Program-made: the position numbers and the translations under genes
Part shown: positions 1-6,090 of the stretch, one piece after another
Position numbering within the stretch: the first letter of the stretch is position 1
Layout of the letters: each line of letters starts with the position of its first letter
Notes under the pieces: model-generated
The model's database searches: none
What the model was told of the DNA's origin: nothing
The model's input: the letters and a program-made list of their open reading frames with translations, nothing else
Assembly (NCBI GenBank): GCA_018903015.1
Contig: JAHIPR010000100.1
Coordinates: 1 to 7,710, forward strand
Source of the DNA: a bacterium
Lineage (GTDB): Bacteria; Atribacterota; JS1; SB-45; 34-128
DNA: 7,710 nucleotides
Reading direction: 5' to 3'

Positions 1-255
1 CCGGAAGAATTAGAGCTAAATATAAAAATATATAATAACGAAGAAATCCTCCAGGAATTATTCACCCAAAAAATTAAACCCAACAAAAGATTATTTATTT
101 CATCTTTTTGTAAAGGTTGCGGCACCTGTGTTAAAACCTGTCCTAATAATGCCTTATCTTTAGAAAATGGGAAAGCGGTAGTTAATCATAAATTATGCCT
201 TTTGTGCGGCTATTGCAATCCGGTGTGCCCTGAATTTGCTATTAGATTGATTTGA
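1..255 (+). CDS. C-terminal part of a 2x[4Fe-4S] ferredoxin-type protein (DUF362-like), 5' end outside window
   Basis: An open frame runs from the first base to a TGA at 253-255, giving 84 residues with no start inside the window. The visible part has two tandem cluster motifs: C37-x2-C40-x2-C43-x3-C47-P and C66-x2-C69-x2-C72-x3-C76-P. This is the classical pattern of a bacterial ferredoxin domain that binds two [4Fe-4S] clusters, with the fourth ligand of each cluster usually coming from the other motif. The ending (GYCNPVCPEFAIRLI) resembles the C-terminal ferredoxin domain of DUF362 proteins. The upstream 36 residues fit the end of a larger domain rather than a free-standing ferredoxin. 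The family call is from memory of that motif style; an oxidoreductase subunit is the alternative. It is probably unrelated to the sugar locus, because about 310 bp with a separate promoter lie between them. Electron transfer is likely, but its partner cannot be named. Confidence 0.8.
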   Translation, partial: PEELELNIKIYNNEEILQELFTQKIKPNKRLFISSFCKGCGTCVKTCPNNALSLENGKAVVNHKLCLLCGYCNPVCPEFAIRLI

Positions 256-313
256 TAAGTCTTCCGAACTCCCAAACCACTTACTGCTAATATTTAATTT
301 TTCATTCCTTGTA

Positions 314-333
314 GGGCGTATTGCCACACGCCT
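314..333. repeat. Short GC-rich hairpin, possible decayed palindromic intergenic repeat
   Basis: GGCGT at 315-319 pairs with ACGCC at 328-332, with one G-T pair outside it (314/333) and an 8-nt loop. The flanking gtag before the left arm and the local GC-richness recall REP-like palindromes that end genes in many environmental bacteria. The arms are short and there is no T-run after them, so a terminator role is not supported. Single copy in this window. Confidence 0.3.
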
Positions 334-370
334 CTCTGACAATTAAAAACTTAAACCCTTTACTTCAGTC

Positions 371-419
371 CGCACCTCGCACCTTGCATCTCGTATCTTG
401 CAACCGTAAACTGATAACT
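371..419. repeat. Degenerate 7-bp tandem array, seven units
   Basis: Seven consecutive heptads fill exactly 49 bp. The first two units are identical (CGCACCT); later ones drift (for example TGCATCT, CGTATCT, GATAACT). The fourth base is A and the sixth base is C in all seven units, and the seventh is T in six of seven. The reading on the other strand is close to AGRTRCG repeated. The array lies between genes, is not in an open frame with a start, and is richer in C than its surroundings. It looks like a decayed microsatellite or a unit of a dispersed intergenic repeat family. I know of no protein that binds it. Confidence 0.75.
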
Positions 420-488
420 TATTTTACTAATTAAAAAATATACCCTCTCAGGAATGCCCCAAATATGTGCGGAAAGTGTCTCTTTTTC

Positions 489-517
489 TTGACATGCATA
501 ATTGTATATTGTAAAAT
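489..517 (+). promoter_or_regulatory. Sigma-70-type promoter for the regulator gene
   Basis: A perfect TTGACA (-35) at 489-494 is followed after exactly 17 bp by TAAAAT at 512-517, which matches the -10 consensus at five of six positions. Transcription would start near 524, giving a leader of roughly 40 nt before the regulator ATG at 567. It is the best promoter-like sequence I found in the window. It probably drives the regulator and, since no terminator follows that gene, the E1/E2 genes as well. Confidence 0.75.
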
Positions 518-545
518 AATTTCATGATATGCAAATTATTTCACA
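510..545. promoter_or_regulatory. 36-bp inverted repeat overlapping the -10: likely operator for the SorC-type regulator
   Basis: TGTAAAATAATTT (510-522) and AAATTATTTCACA (533-545) are inverted copies with 12 of 13 positions paired around a 10-bp centre. The left arm covers the -10 hexamer and the right arm ends 21 bp before the start codon, so a protein bound here would block RNA polymerase. The position directly ahead of a SorC/DeoR gene suggests autoregulation with ligand-controlled release. The arms are AT-rich, which raises the chance of coincidence, but the paired TGT/ACA ends and the exact placement argue for a real site. Confidence 0.65.
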
Positions 546-566
546 TAGAGGGAGAAATATCACATA

Positions 567-1514
567 ATGAAAAGATATGCTTCTTTGATTGCTGAGATAT
601 GTAGGATGTATTATCTGGATAATTTAAGTCAGGATGAGATATCATCTAATTTAAGGATATCTAAGTCAGCTGTATCACGTTTACTAAAGGAAGGGAGAGA
701 AAAGGAGATAGTAACCTTTCACATTAAGGATTATGAAGACCGCTTAGGTTCTTTAGAAGATAAACTTGAACAATATTTTAAATTAAAAGAGGCAGTTGTG
801 GTGTCTGATGAAGGAATAAATTCCGAAGAAGCCATTAAAGAGAAAGTAGGAAGAGCAACAGCTTTACTTTTACAAAGAAGAGTTCGAGAAAATGATACTA
901 TTGCGGTCTCTTGGGGGACTACTTTAGCTAAAGTAGTCAAAGCATTAAATTCTCCATCCCATTTAAATATAGATATTGTTCCTCTTTTGGGAGGGATTGA
1001 TATTACTGGCAGAGATATCCATTCCAATGAAATAGCAAGGCAAGCAAGCGAAGCTTTTAAAGGAAGATATTATGTATTAAATGCTCCCGTCTTTGTCAGT
1101 AATTTTCAGATAAAAGAAGCATTTGAGAAAGAAAAAAGCATTAAAGCAGTTATTGATAAAGCCAAATCAGCCGATATAGCAGTGGTGGGCATAGGTAGTC
1201 CTAAACAAAGTTCTACCATGATAAAGCGAGGATATTTTTCTGTTAAAGAATTTGCTAAACTGACTGATAAGGGAGTAGTTGGAGATATCTGTACTAATTT
1301 TTATGATATCCAGGGAAATATTATTAAATTTTCCTTACATAATAAAATGATAGGTTTAGGATTAAAAGAATTGAAGCACATACCCATTGTGATAGGTGTA
1401 GCATGTGGCGAAGATAAACAGGAAGCTATTTTAGGCGCACTACGCGGTGGATATATAAATATTATTGTTACCAATAAAGGGGTTGCCGAGTATTTAATAA
1501 ATACTATAAAATAA
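567..1514 (+). CDS. SorC/DeoR-family sugar-responsive transcriptional regulator
   Basis: This 315-residue protein has the size and layout of SorC-family regulators (LsrR, CggR, B. subtilis DeoR). Residues about 18-45 form the N-terminal helix-turn-helix (LSQDEISSNLRISKSAVSRL). From about residue 60 to the end lies the sugar-binding domain, with family-like stretches SWGTT (115-119), LLGGI (140-144), LNAP (171-174) and GIGSP (208-212); the SWGTT-type loop binds the phosphate of sugar phosphates in known members. It is a cytoplasmic, probably oligomeric DNA-binding protein. The start at ATG 567 is supported by a purine-rich AGAGGGAG ending 12 bases before it, and the frame begins directly before the HTH. 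A strong promoter and a 13-bp-arm dyad lie just upstream, suggesting autoregulation. E1 alpha follows after 104 bp with no terminator, so it likely controls the downstream complex and importer. The effector is unknown; a phosphorylated form of the imported compound is the usual family pattern. Confidence 0.9.
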   Translation: MKRYASLIAEICRMYYLDNLSQDEISSNLRISKSAVSRLLKEGREKEIVTFHIKDYEDRLGSLEDKLEQYFKLKEAVVVSDEGINSEEAIKEKVGRATALLLQRRVRENDTIAVSWGTTLAKVVKALNSPSHLNIDIVPLLGGIDITGRDIHSNEIARQASEAFKGRYYVLNAPVFVSNFQIKEAFEKEKSIKAVIDKAKSADIAVVGIGSPKQSSTMIKRGYFSVKEFAKLTDKGVVGDICTNFYDIQGNIIKFSLHNKMIGLGLKELKHIPIVIGVACGEDKQEAILGALRGGYINIIVTNKGVAEYLINTIK

Positions 1515-1618
1515 TTTAGATTTTGGGATGTCTATTTAAAAAAAGATGTTTAGCATAATGGACTTTGGAAATTATTGAAAAAGAAATTACTAACAAGGAA
1601 AGAAAGGATAACTAAGGT

Positions 1619-2596
1619 ATGGAGATAGGTAGAGAACAGAAAATTAAAATGTTTGAAAGCATGCTTAGAATTCGTAAATTCGAAGATAAGCTTGAACAAA
1701 TATATCGGGATGGAAAATTAAATGGACACTCACATACCTGTCATGGAGAAGAGGCTATAGCAGTTGGTGCCATAGAGGCTCTTTCCGAAAAAGATATTAT
1801 CTTTTCGAATCATCGAGGACACGGTCATTATTTAGCCCGAGGGACTTCTCCTAAAAGTATTATGGCTGAATGTTACGGTAAAGTTACCGGAACAAATCAA
1901 GGGAGAAGTGGAAGCATGTATCTGGTTGATACAAAAAGAGGAATGTTGGTGGCAAGTGGAATTGTAGGAGGTAATATTTGTCTGGCTGTCGGTTCAGCTT
2001 TGGCCAGTCAAATAAAAAAAGATGATATAGTGACTTTAAGTATTTTTGGAGATGGAGCAACTAATATAGGCTTTTTTCATGAGGCACTAAACATGGCTTC
2101 TGTATGGAATCTACCCATTATCTTTCTTTGCGAAAATAATCAATATGCTGAAGCAACACCCAGAGAGCAACATCAAAAGGTAGAGAAGATATCTGATCGG
2201 GCAAGTGCTTATTCTTTGCCCGGGAAAACTGTTGACGGAACAGATGTTCTTAAAGTATATGAAGCGGTTAAAGAAGCAGTAGAAAGTATTCACCGAGGAG
2301 AAGGTCCTATTCTGATAGAATGTGTAGCTTATCGATTATCCGGACATTCATCGGGGGATTTAGGTGCTTATAGACCAAAAGGAGAAGAGGAAGAATGGAG
2401 GAAGATGTATGATCCGGTCAAAAAATATGAAACAAAGCTCCTTAAGGAAAATATATTATCTTTTGAAGAAGCAGAAAAAATAGAACAAGAGATTCAAAAG
2501 GAGATAGAAGAAGCAATAAAATTTGCCGTTGAAAGTGAAGAACCGCTTGCCAAAACAGTTGGTAAATTTGTATATCAGGAGGAAGTTAATGGCTAA
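1619..2596 (+). CDS. Thiamine-diphosphate-dependent dehydrogenase E1 component, alpha subunit (acetoin/pyruvate dehydrogenase type)
   Basis: This 325-residue protein is the usual length for E1 alpha of acetoin or pyruvate dehydrogenase complexes. With E1 beta it would form an alpha2-beta2 cytoplasmic enzyme that decarboxylates a 2-oxoacid, or cleaves an alpha-hydroxyketone, on thiamine diphosphate and reductively acylates the E2 lipoyl group. The TPP/Mg motif is clear: GDG at 144-146 to NN at 173-174. NHRGHGH (64-70) and SGIVGG (113-118) look closer to acetoin dehydrogenase AcoA than to pyruvate E1 alpha. The phosphorylation-loop region reads YRLSGHSSGD (238-247), keeping the GHS histidine. 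One oddity is GSMY at 98-101, where the family normally has GSMH. The start ATG 1619 has AGAAAGGA (1601-1608) ten bases before it. The gene overlaps E1 beta by 8 bp. Family membership is secure; the substrate (pyruvate, acetoin, branched 2-oxoacid, or a sugar-derived ketone) is not decided by the sequence. Confidence 0.92.
   Translation: MEIGREQKIKMFESMLRIRKFEDKLEQIYRDGKLNGHSHTCHGEEAIAVGAIEALSEKDIIFSNHRGHGHYLARGTSPKSIMAECYGKVTGTNQGRSGSMYLVDTKRGMLVASGIVGGNICLAVGSALASQIKKDDIVTLSIFGDGATNIGFFHEALNMASVWNLPIIFLCENNQYAEATPREQHQKVEKISDRASAYSLPGKTVDGTDVLKVYEAVKEAVESIHRGEGPILIECVAYRLSGHSSGDLGAYRPKGEEEEWRKMYDPVKKYETKLLKENILSFEEAEKIEQEIQKEIEEAIKFAVESEEPLAKTVGKFVYQEEVNG
2577..2582 (+). promoter_or_regulatory. 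Ribosome binding site AGGAGG that fixes the E1 beta start
   Basis: A perfect AGGAGG lies inside the last codons of E1 alpha, six bases before ATG 2589. It makes that ATG the start of E1 beta rather than an in-frame TTG at 2523, which has no such signal and would add 22 residues that do not fit the family. The coding overlap with E1 alpha suggests translational coupling and equal subunit supply. Confidence 0.9.
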
Positions 2597-3560
2597 GATC
2601 ATGTATATTGAAGCCTTAAAATCTGCCTTAAGAGAAGAAATGCGTAAGGATAAAAATGTTTTTGTTATAGGAGAAGATATTACCAGATACGGATTTGGTA
2701 TAAATAGAGGATTGGTAGATGAATTTGGTCCAGACAGAGTAAGAAATACTCCTATTTCAGAAGCAGCAATTATCGGTTCAGCAGTAGGAGCAGCCCTGCG
2801 AGGGATGAGACCGGTAGCAGAGATAATGTTTGTGGACTTTATTATGATAGGGTTAGATCAAATTGTAAATCAAGCCGCTAAAATGAGTTATCTATCAAAT
2901 GGTGAATTGTCTGTTCCTATGGTCATTCGGACACCCGAAGGAACAGAATGGTTTGGTGGAGGGGCCCAACACTCTCAGACTCTTCATTCTATGTTTATGA
3001 ATATCCCTGGATTAAAATTGGTGATTCCTTCTGATCCTTATGATGCTAAAGGGCTTCTTAAAAGTTCAATTCGAGACAATAATCCAGTGATTTTTTTTGA
3101 ACATAAACAACTTTATACCCAAAAAGGAGAAGTTCCGGAAGAGGAATATACTATCCCTCTTGGCAAAGCAGCAGTTAAGAAGGAGGGGGAAGACCTTACT
3201 TTAGTGGCTACTTCTTGGATGGTTAAACATAGTTTAGAAGTTGCCGAAGATTTAAAAGGTAAAATAAGTATAGAAGTAATTGATCCTCGTACTTTAGTTC
3301 CTTTAGATAAAGATACTATTATTAATTCTGTTAAAAAAACTGGGAGATTGTTAGTTGTTGATGAATCTCCGGTAAATGGTGGGGTGCAAGGAGAAATAAT
3401 TTCTGTGGTTATACAAGAAGCTTTTTGGAATATGGAATTCCCTCCCAAGAGAATAGGCTCCTTAAATACCCCAATTCCTTTTAGTAGCGCCTTGGAAAAA
3501 AAAGTCATTCCTACCAAAGAAAAGATTAAAGAAGAAATTTTGACCATGTTTTCCGATTAA
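2589..3560 (+). CDS. Thiamine-diphosphate-dependent dehydrogenase E1 component, beta subunit
   Basis: From ATG 2589 the product has 323 residues, the normal E1 beta length. It partners E1 alpha, contributing the residue that activates the cofactor and the C-terminal domain that docks on E2. TPISE at 54-58 carries the conserved Glu (E58) that protonates the TPP aminopyrimidine. IVNQAAKMSYLSNG (92-105) and PGLKLVIPSDP (140-150) are typical of the pyrimidine-binding domain, and GAQHSQ at 125-130 carries the active-site His (H128). The second half (VIDPRTLVPLD, LLVVDES) is the transketolase C-terminal domain. The gene begins inside the end of E1 alpha, and E2 follows 22 bp after its stop, so the three are one translation unit. 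Nothing looks truncated. As with E1 alpha, family membership is clear, but substrate choice among pyruvate, acetoin, branched-chain or a new ketone cannot be read from the sequence. Confidence 0.92.
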   Translation: MAKIMYIEALKSALREEMRKDKNVFVIGEDITRYGFGINRGLVDEFGPDRVRNTPISEAAIIGSAVGAALRGMRPVAEIMFVDFIMIGLDQIVNQAAKMSYLSNGELSVPMVIRTPEGTEWFGGGAQHSQTLHSMFMNIPGLKLVIPSDPYDAKGLLKSSIRDNNPVIFFEHKQLYTQKGEVPEEEYTIPLGKAAVKKEGEDLTLVATSWMVKHSLEVAEDLKGKISIEVIDPRTLVPLDKDTIINSVKKTGRLLVVDESPVNGGVQGEIISVVIQEAFWNMEFPPKRIGSLNTPIPFSSALEKKVIPTKEKIKEEILTMFSD

Positions 3561-3582
3561 AAGAAAGGAAAGAGGAAAAAAT

Positions 3583-4740
3583 ATGTGGAAGATCCAGATT
3601 CCTAAAACAGAATCAAAAGTTGAAGAAGTCACTCTTTTTAAGTGGCATAAAAAAGAAGGGGATAGGGTTATTAAAGGAGAACTTATTGCTGAAATAGAAA
3701 CATTTAAAGCGGCAGTAGAAATAAATTCTCCCGAAACCGGCATTATTTATAAAATATTTGTTAAAGAAGAAGAAACAGTGCCGGTAAATACAGTTATAGC
3801 GATCTTGATTGAAGAAGGAGAAGAAATTTCTCCTGAAGAGATAAAACCCTTTTTGCGAAATCAAAAAGAAGAAGGCGTTTCTTTAAAAGAAGAAAAAATA
3901 TCTTTTCCTAAAAAAGATTTGACCCATAGCAGTGATATTAAAAATGAAAAAATAAAAATAGCACCAATTGCCCGTAAATTAGCTTTAGCAAAAGGAGTAG
4001 ATTTATCCTTAATTAATGGTTCTGGACCAGGAGGAGTTATTACTAAAAAAGACATAGAAGGATATCTTTTTAAAACAAGAGAAAAGACAAATTTTACCAT
4101 CAAAGAAGTATATAAATTAACCGGATTGCAAAAAATAAGCGCCGAAAGGCTTACTTATAGTTATAAAAATATTCCTCAATTTACCCTTTGTAGGAAGATA
4201 GACATTGCTTCGCTTTTAAATATAAGGAAGGAGGTAAGTGCTCGATTAAATCAACATCTTTCTTTAGTTGATTTTATCATTAAAGCCCTAGTTCTCACCT
4301 TTAAAAAATTCCCCGAATTTAATGCGATATTCGAGGAAGAAAATTACAAGTTCATCAAAGAGATAAATATTAATTTAGCAGTAGCTACAGACAGAGGATT
4401 GATGGTTCCGGTACTTAAGAATTTGGAAGGTAAAGATATTTTCGAAATATCCCAATTAAGAAGAGAGATTACTGATAAAGCCTTAAAAGGGAAATTGCAA
4501 CCTGAAGATTTCGAGAAGGGGACATTCACTATTACTAATTTAGGCTTACAGGGTATTGAGTATTTTAATCCCATAATTAACCCTCCCCAGGTTGCTATTC
4601 TTGGAATAGGTAAATCAGAAAAAATGTCTCTTCCATTAAGCCTTTCTATGGACCATCGAATAATAGACGGAGCTAAAGGGGCCGATTTTTTACAGCTTCT
4701 ATCCAAAAAGTTAGCTTCGTACCAAAATGGAGGTGATTAA
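3583..4740 (+). CDS. Dihydrolipoamide acyltransferase (E2 component)
   Basis: This 385-residue protein has the three E2 parts in order. Residues 1-77 are one lipoyl domain, with K42 as the lipoyl-lysine. Residues about 125-162 are the peripheral subunit-binding domain (APIARKLALAKGVDL, then GSGPGGVITKKDIEGY). Residues about 175-385 are the catalytic acyltransferase core with GTFTITNLG (313-321) and the CoA-transfer motif DHRIIDG (357-363, catalytic H358 and D362). It moves the acyl group made by E1 from lipoamide to CoA and forms the core of the complex. Two things are unusual. The lipoylation site reads ETFKA where ETDKA is standard, and the stretch from GIG (341-343) to the DHR motif is about a dozen residues shorter than in typical E2 proteins. 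AGAGGA at 3571-3576, six bases before ATG 3583, supports the start. No dihydrolipoamide dehydrogenase (E3) follows; it must be encoded elsewhere or downstream. Confidence 0.92.
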   Translation: MWKIQIPKTESKVEEVTLFKWHKKEGDRVIKGELIAEIETFKAAVEINSPETGIIYKIFVKEEETVPVNTVIAILIEEGEEISPEEIKPFLRNQKEEGVSLKEEKISFPKKDLTHSSDIKNEKIKIAPIARKLALAKGVDLSLINGSGPGGVITKKDIEGYLFKTREKTNFTIKEVYKLTGLQKISAERLTYSYKNIPQFTLCRKIDIASLLNIRKEVSARLNQHLSLVDFIIKALVLTFKKFPEFNAIFEEENYKFIKEININLAVATDRGLMVPVLKNLEGKDIFEISQLRREITDKALKGKLQPEDFEKGTFTITNLGLQGIEYFNPIINPPQVAILGIGKSEKMSLPLSLSMDHRIIDGAKGADFLQLLSKKLASYQNGGD

Positions 4741-4770
4741 GAGGTAAGAAAAAGATTTGCTCGAAACGAA

Positions 4771-4807
4771 CTTAAGACAGCTTAATATATTTTAAAGAAG
4801 TCTTAAG
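4771..4807. promoter_or_regulatory. Inverted repeat between E2 and the binding-protein gene
   Basis: CTTAAGAC (4771-4778) and GTCTTAAG (4800-4807) are perfect 8-bp inverted copies around a 21-nt AT-rich loop. No T-run follows, so it is not a standard terminator. Within the 117-bp gap it could be an RNA processing or stabilising hairpin that separates E2 from the binding-protein message, or a protein site. Directly downstream a near-direct repeat, GGATAGCTAA (4807-4816) and GGATTAGCTAA (4821-4831), starts at 14-bp spacing. No good promoter was found in the gap. Confidence 0.4.
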
Positions 4808-4857
4808 GATAGCTAAGTATGGATTAGCTAAAAATTAAATTTAAAAAGGAGAAAAAA

Positions 4858-5865
4858 ATGAAAAAGATAATATTATGGTTTTTAGTTTTAACAGTAATTC
4901 TATCCACATTTTCTGTATTTATGATAGCACAAGCAGCCGATAACGATTTTGAAATTGTTATGGTAGTCAAACTTGAAGGAGTTGCCTGGTTTGATAATAT
5001 GAGGTTAGGTATTCAGCAATTTGCTAAAGAAACCGGGGTTAATGCCTACCAAATTGGTGCTGCTACAGCTGACCCAGCATCTCAGGTAGCTCTAATTGAA
5101 GATCTTATTGCTAAGGGCGTAGACGCAATACTAGTTGTTCCCAATGATCCGGTAGCATTAGAACCTGTGTTTAAAAAAGCAAATGATGCTGGGATTCTTA
5201 CTTTTACTCATGAAGCATCTAACCAGAAGCAGGTAAGTTTTGATATAGAAGCCTTTGATAATGTTGCCTACGGAAGACATATGATGGATGTTATGGCCAA
5301 AGATATGAATTATGAAGGAGGATATGCTTGTTTTGTAGGCCATCTTACTTCCACAACTCATAATGAGTGGGTTGATGGTGAAATTGCTCAACAAAAAGAA
5401 AAATATCCCAAGATGGAGTTAGTATGTGATAGAGTAGAAGATCGCGAAAATCAGCAAATTGATTACGAAAAGGCTTTAGAGCTTTTAAAAACTTATCCAA
5501 ATTTAAAAGGTATTATGGGAAGTGCTATGTGTGGAGTACCCGGATTTGCTCTGGCTATTGAAGAAAAAGGCCTTATAGGCAAAGTTGCAGCATACGGAAC
5601 CTGTTTACCTTCTGTTGCCTATGATTACTTAAAGAGCGGTTCTGCCAAGTCGATTCATTTCTGGGTTCCAGCTGATGCAGGATATGTTACCTGTAAGGTA
5701 GCCTGGGAACTTCTTAAGGGTAATGAAATTAAAGAGGGTATGGATTTAGGTAGACCTGGTTACGAAAATATTACCATTAAAAAGAACCAATATGGTGTAC
5801 CAATAATTTATGGTAGCGCTTGGAAAGATGTTACTCTTGAAAATATAGACGAGTACGATTTATAG
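4858..5865 (+). CDS. Periplasmic substrate-binding protein of a Rbs/Lsr/Rha-type sugar ABC transporter
   Basis: This 335-residue protein belongs to the periplasmic binding protein type 1 family (PF13407-like). Residues 1-26 are a Sec signal peptide with a hydrophobic core and an A-x-A site (AQA, 24-26). There is no lipobox cysteine, so the mature protein should be free in a periplasm. The body matches the LsrB/RhaS subgroup in layout: VVKLEGVAWF (36-45), ASQVALIEDLIAKGVDAI, HNEWVDG, YPNLKGI, and the ending ENIDEYDL, which parallels the NIDKYDF ending of LsrB as I recall it. Of the LsrB residues reported to hold AI-2, only the lysine (K38 here) seems kept; the two acidic/Gln positions and the Pro/Ala pair are changed by my hand alignment. 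The ligand is therefore probably another small sugar or polyol. AGGAG (4847-4851) lies six bases before the ATG. A powerful hairpin follows the stop, as is common for highly expressed binding proteins. Confidence 0.9.
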   Translation: MKKIILWFLVLTVILSTFSVFMIAQAADNDFEIVMVVKLEGVAWFDNMRLGIQQFAKETGVNAYQIGAATADPASQVALIEDLIAKGVDAILVVPNDPVALEPVFKKANDAGILTFTHEASNQKQVSFDIEAFDNVAYGRHMMDVMAKDMNYEGGYACFVGHLTSTTHNEWVDGEIAQQKEKYPKMELVCDRVEDRENQQIDYEKALELLKTYPNLKGIMGSAMCGVPGFALAIEEKGLIGKVAAYGTCLPSVAYDYLKSGSAKSIHFWVPADAGYVTCKVAWELLKGNEIKEGMDLGRPGYENITIKKNQYGVPIIYGSAWKDVTLENIDEYDL

Positions 5866-5885
5866 ACCATATCTGCTACAGAGAG

Positions 5886-5930
5886 AAGATTGGTTGAAGG
5901 GTTGTTATCCCTTCAACCAATCTTTATTTA
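5886..5930 (+). terminator. Strong stem-loop terminator or attenuator after the binding-protein gene
   Basis: Positions 5886-5901 pair perfectly with 5909-5924 (16 base pairs, plus a G-T pair outside), closing a 7-nt loop. The stem top is GAAGGG/CCCTTC. It is followed by TTTATTTA, a modest T-rich tail. It lies 20 bp after the binding-protein stop and 173 bp before the ATPase start. It likely ends or trims most transcripts here, protecting the binding-protein message while the ATPase and permease are made at a lower level by read-through or from their own promoter. Confidence 0.88.
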
Positions 5931-5970
5931 GTAAATCCTAAGCTTTGCTTAAATAAAATTTTTTGATAGA

Positions 5971-5992
5971 TAATAGTATGAATTAATAGTAT
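5971..5992. repeat. Direct repeat TAATAGTAT in the spacer before the ATPase
   Basis: TAATAGTAT occurs at 5971-5979 and again at 5984-5992, a 13-bp period. It lies in the AT-rich spacer (5931-6102) between the terminator and the ATPase. A TTGATA at 5963-5968 precedes it, but no well-spaced -10 is evident. It may be chance in such AT-rich DNA, or part of a control site for a second promoter. The rest of the spacer shows no gene or RNA structure I can support. Confidence 0.3.
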
Positions 5993-6090
5993 TATTTTAT
6001 TATTACCGGATACAAAGACTACATTTAAGAATTAGATTGATACTTTATTTAATAAGATACAGCTAAAATTTGTTTATAAAGTATTGCCCT

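Larger units (their letters stand above)
256..566. other. Intergenic spacer with repeats and the regulator's control region
   Basis: This gene-free stretch of 311 bp separates the Fe-S protein from the catabolic locus. I see no convincing intrinsic terminator for the Fe-S gene. The first part holds a short GC-rich hairpin (314-333) and a degenerate 7-bp tandem array (371-419), both of a composition unlike the AT-rich surroundings. The last 80 bp hold the promoter and dyad listed separately. No tRNA, riboswitch or small ORF with a ribosome binding site is evident. Confidence 0.6.

Noticed and set aside
314..333. Intrinsic terminator for the Fe-S gene
   Set aside because: The stem is only 5 bp plus a G-T pair, lies about 60 bp past the stop and has no T-run.
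371..419. CRISPR array or regulatory iteron set for the heptad repeat
   Set aside because: Units are 7 bp with no spacers, and no cas or replication genes are nearby; a decayed tandem repeat explains it better.
1515..1618. A separate promoter or terminator between the regulator and E1 alpha
   Set aside because: No stem-loop with a T-run and no -35/-10 pair at acceptable spacing was found; co-transcription is simpler.
2523..2588. TTG at 2523 as the start of E1 beta, adding 22 residues
   Set aside because: It lies deep inside E1 alpha with no ribosome binding site, and the extra residues do not fit the family; ATG 2589 has a perfect AGGAGG and gives the normal length.
3113..3864. Long open frames on the minus strand over E1 beta and E2 (also others at 731-1027, 3861-4103, 4344-4706, 7137-7454)
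   Set aside because: They lie antisense to clear family genes, have no recognisable domains, and reflect codon bias in the true genes.
1619..4740. Calling the complex acoABC (acetoin dehydrogenase) or pdhABC by name
   Set aside because: The E1 alpha motifs lean toward AcoA, but the substrate is not fixed by visible residues, and the context (SorC regulator, sugar importer, no acetoin regulator) does not match either named operon.
4858..5865. Naming the importer lsr and the regulator lsrR
   Set aside because: The AI-2-contacting residues are mostly not conserved, and no LsrK, LsrF or LsrG is present.
5963..5995. A promoter for the ATPase gene (TTGATA at 5963, TATTAT at 5990)
   Set aside because: The spacing is 21 bp and closer -10 candidates are poor; chance matches are expected in such AT-rich DNA.
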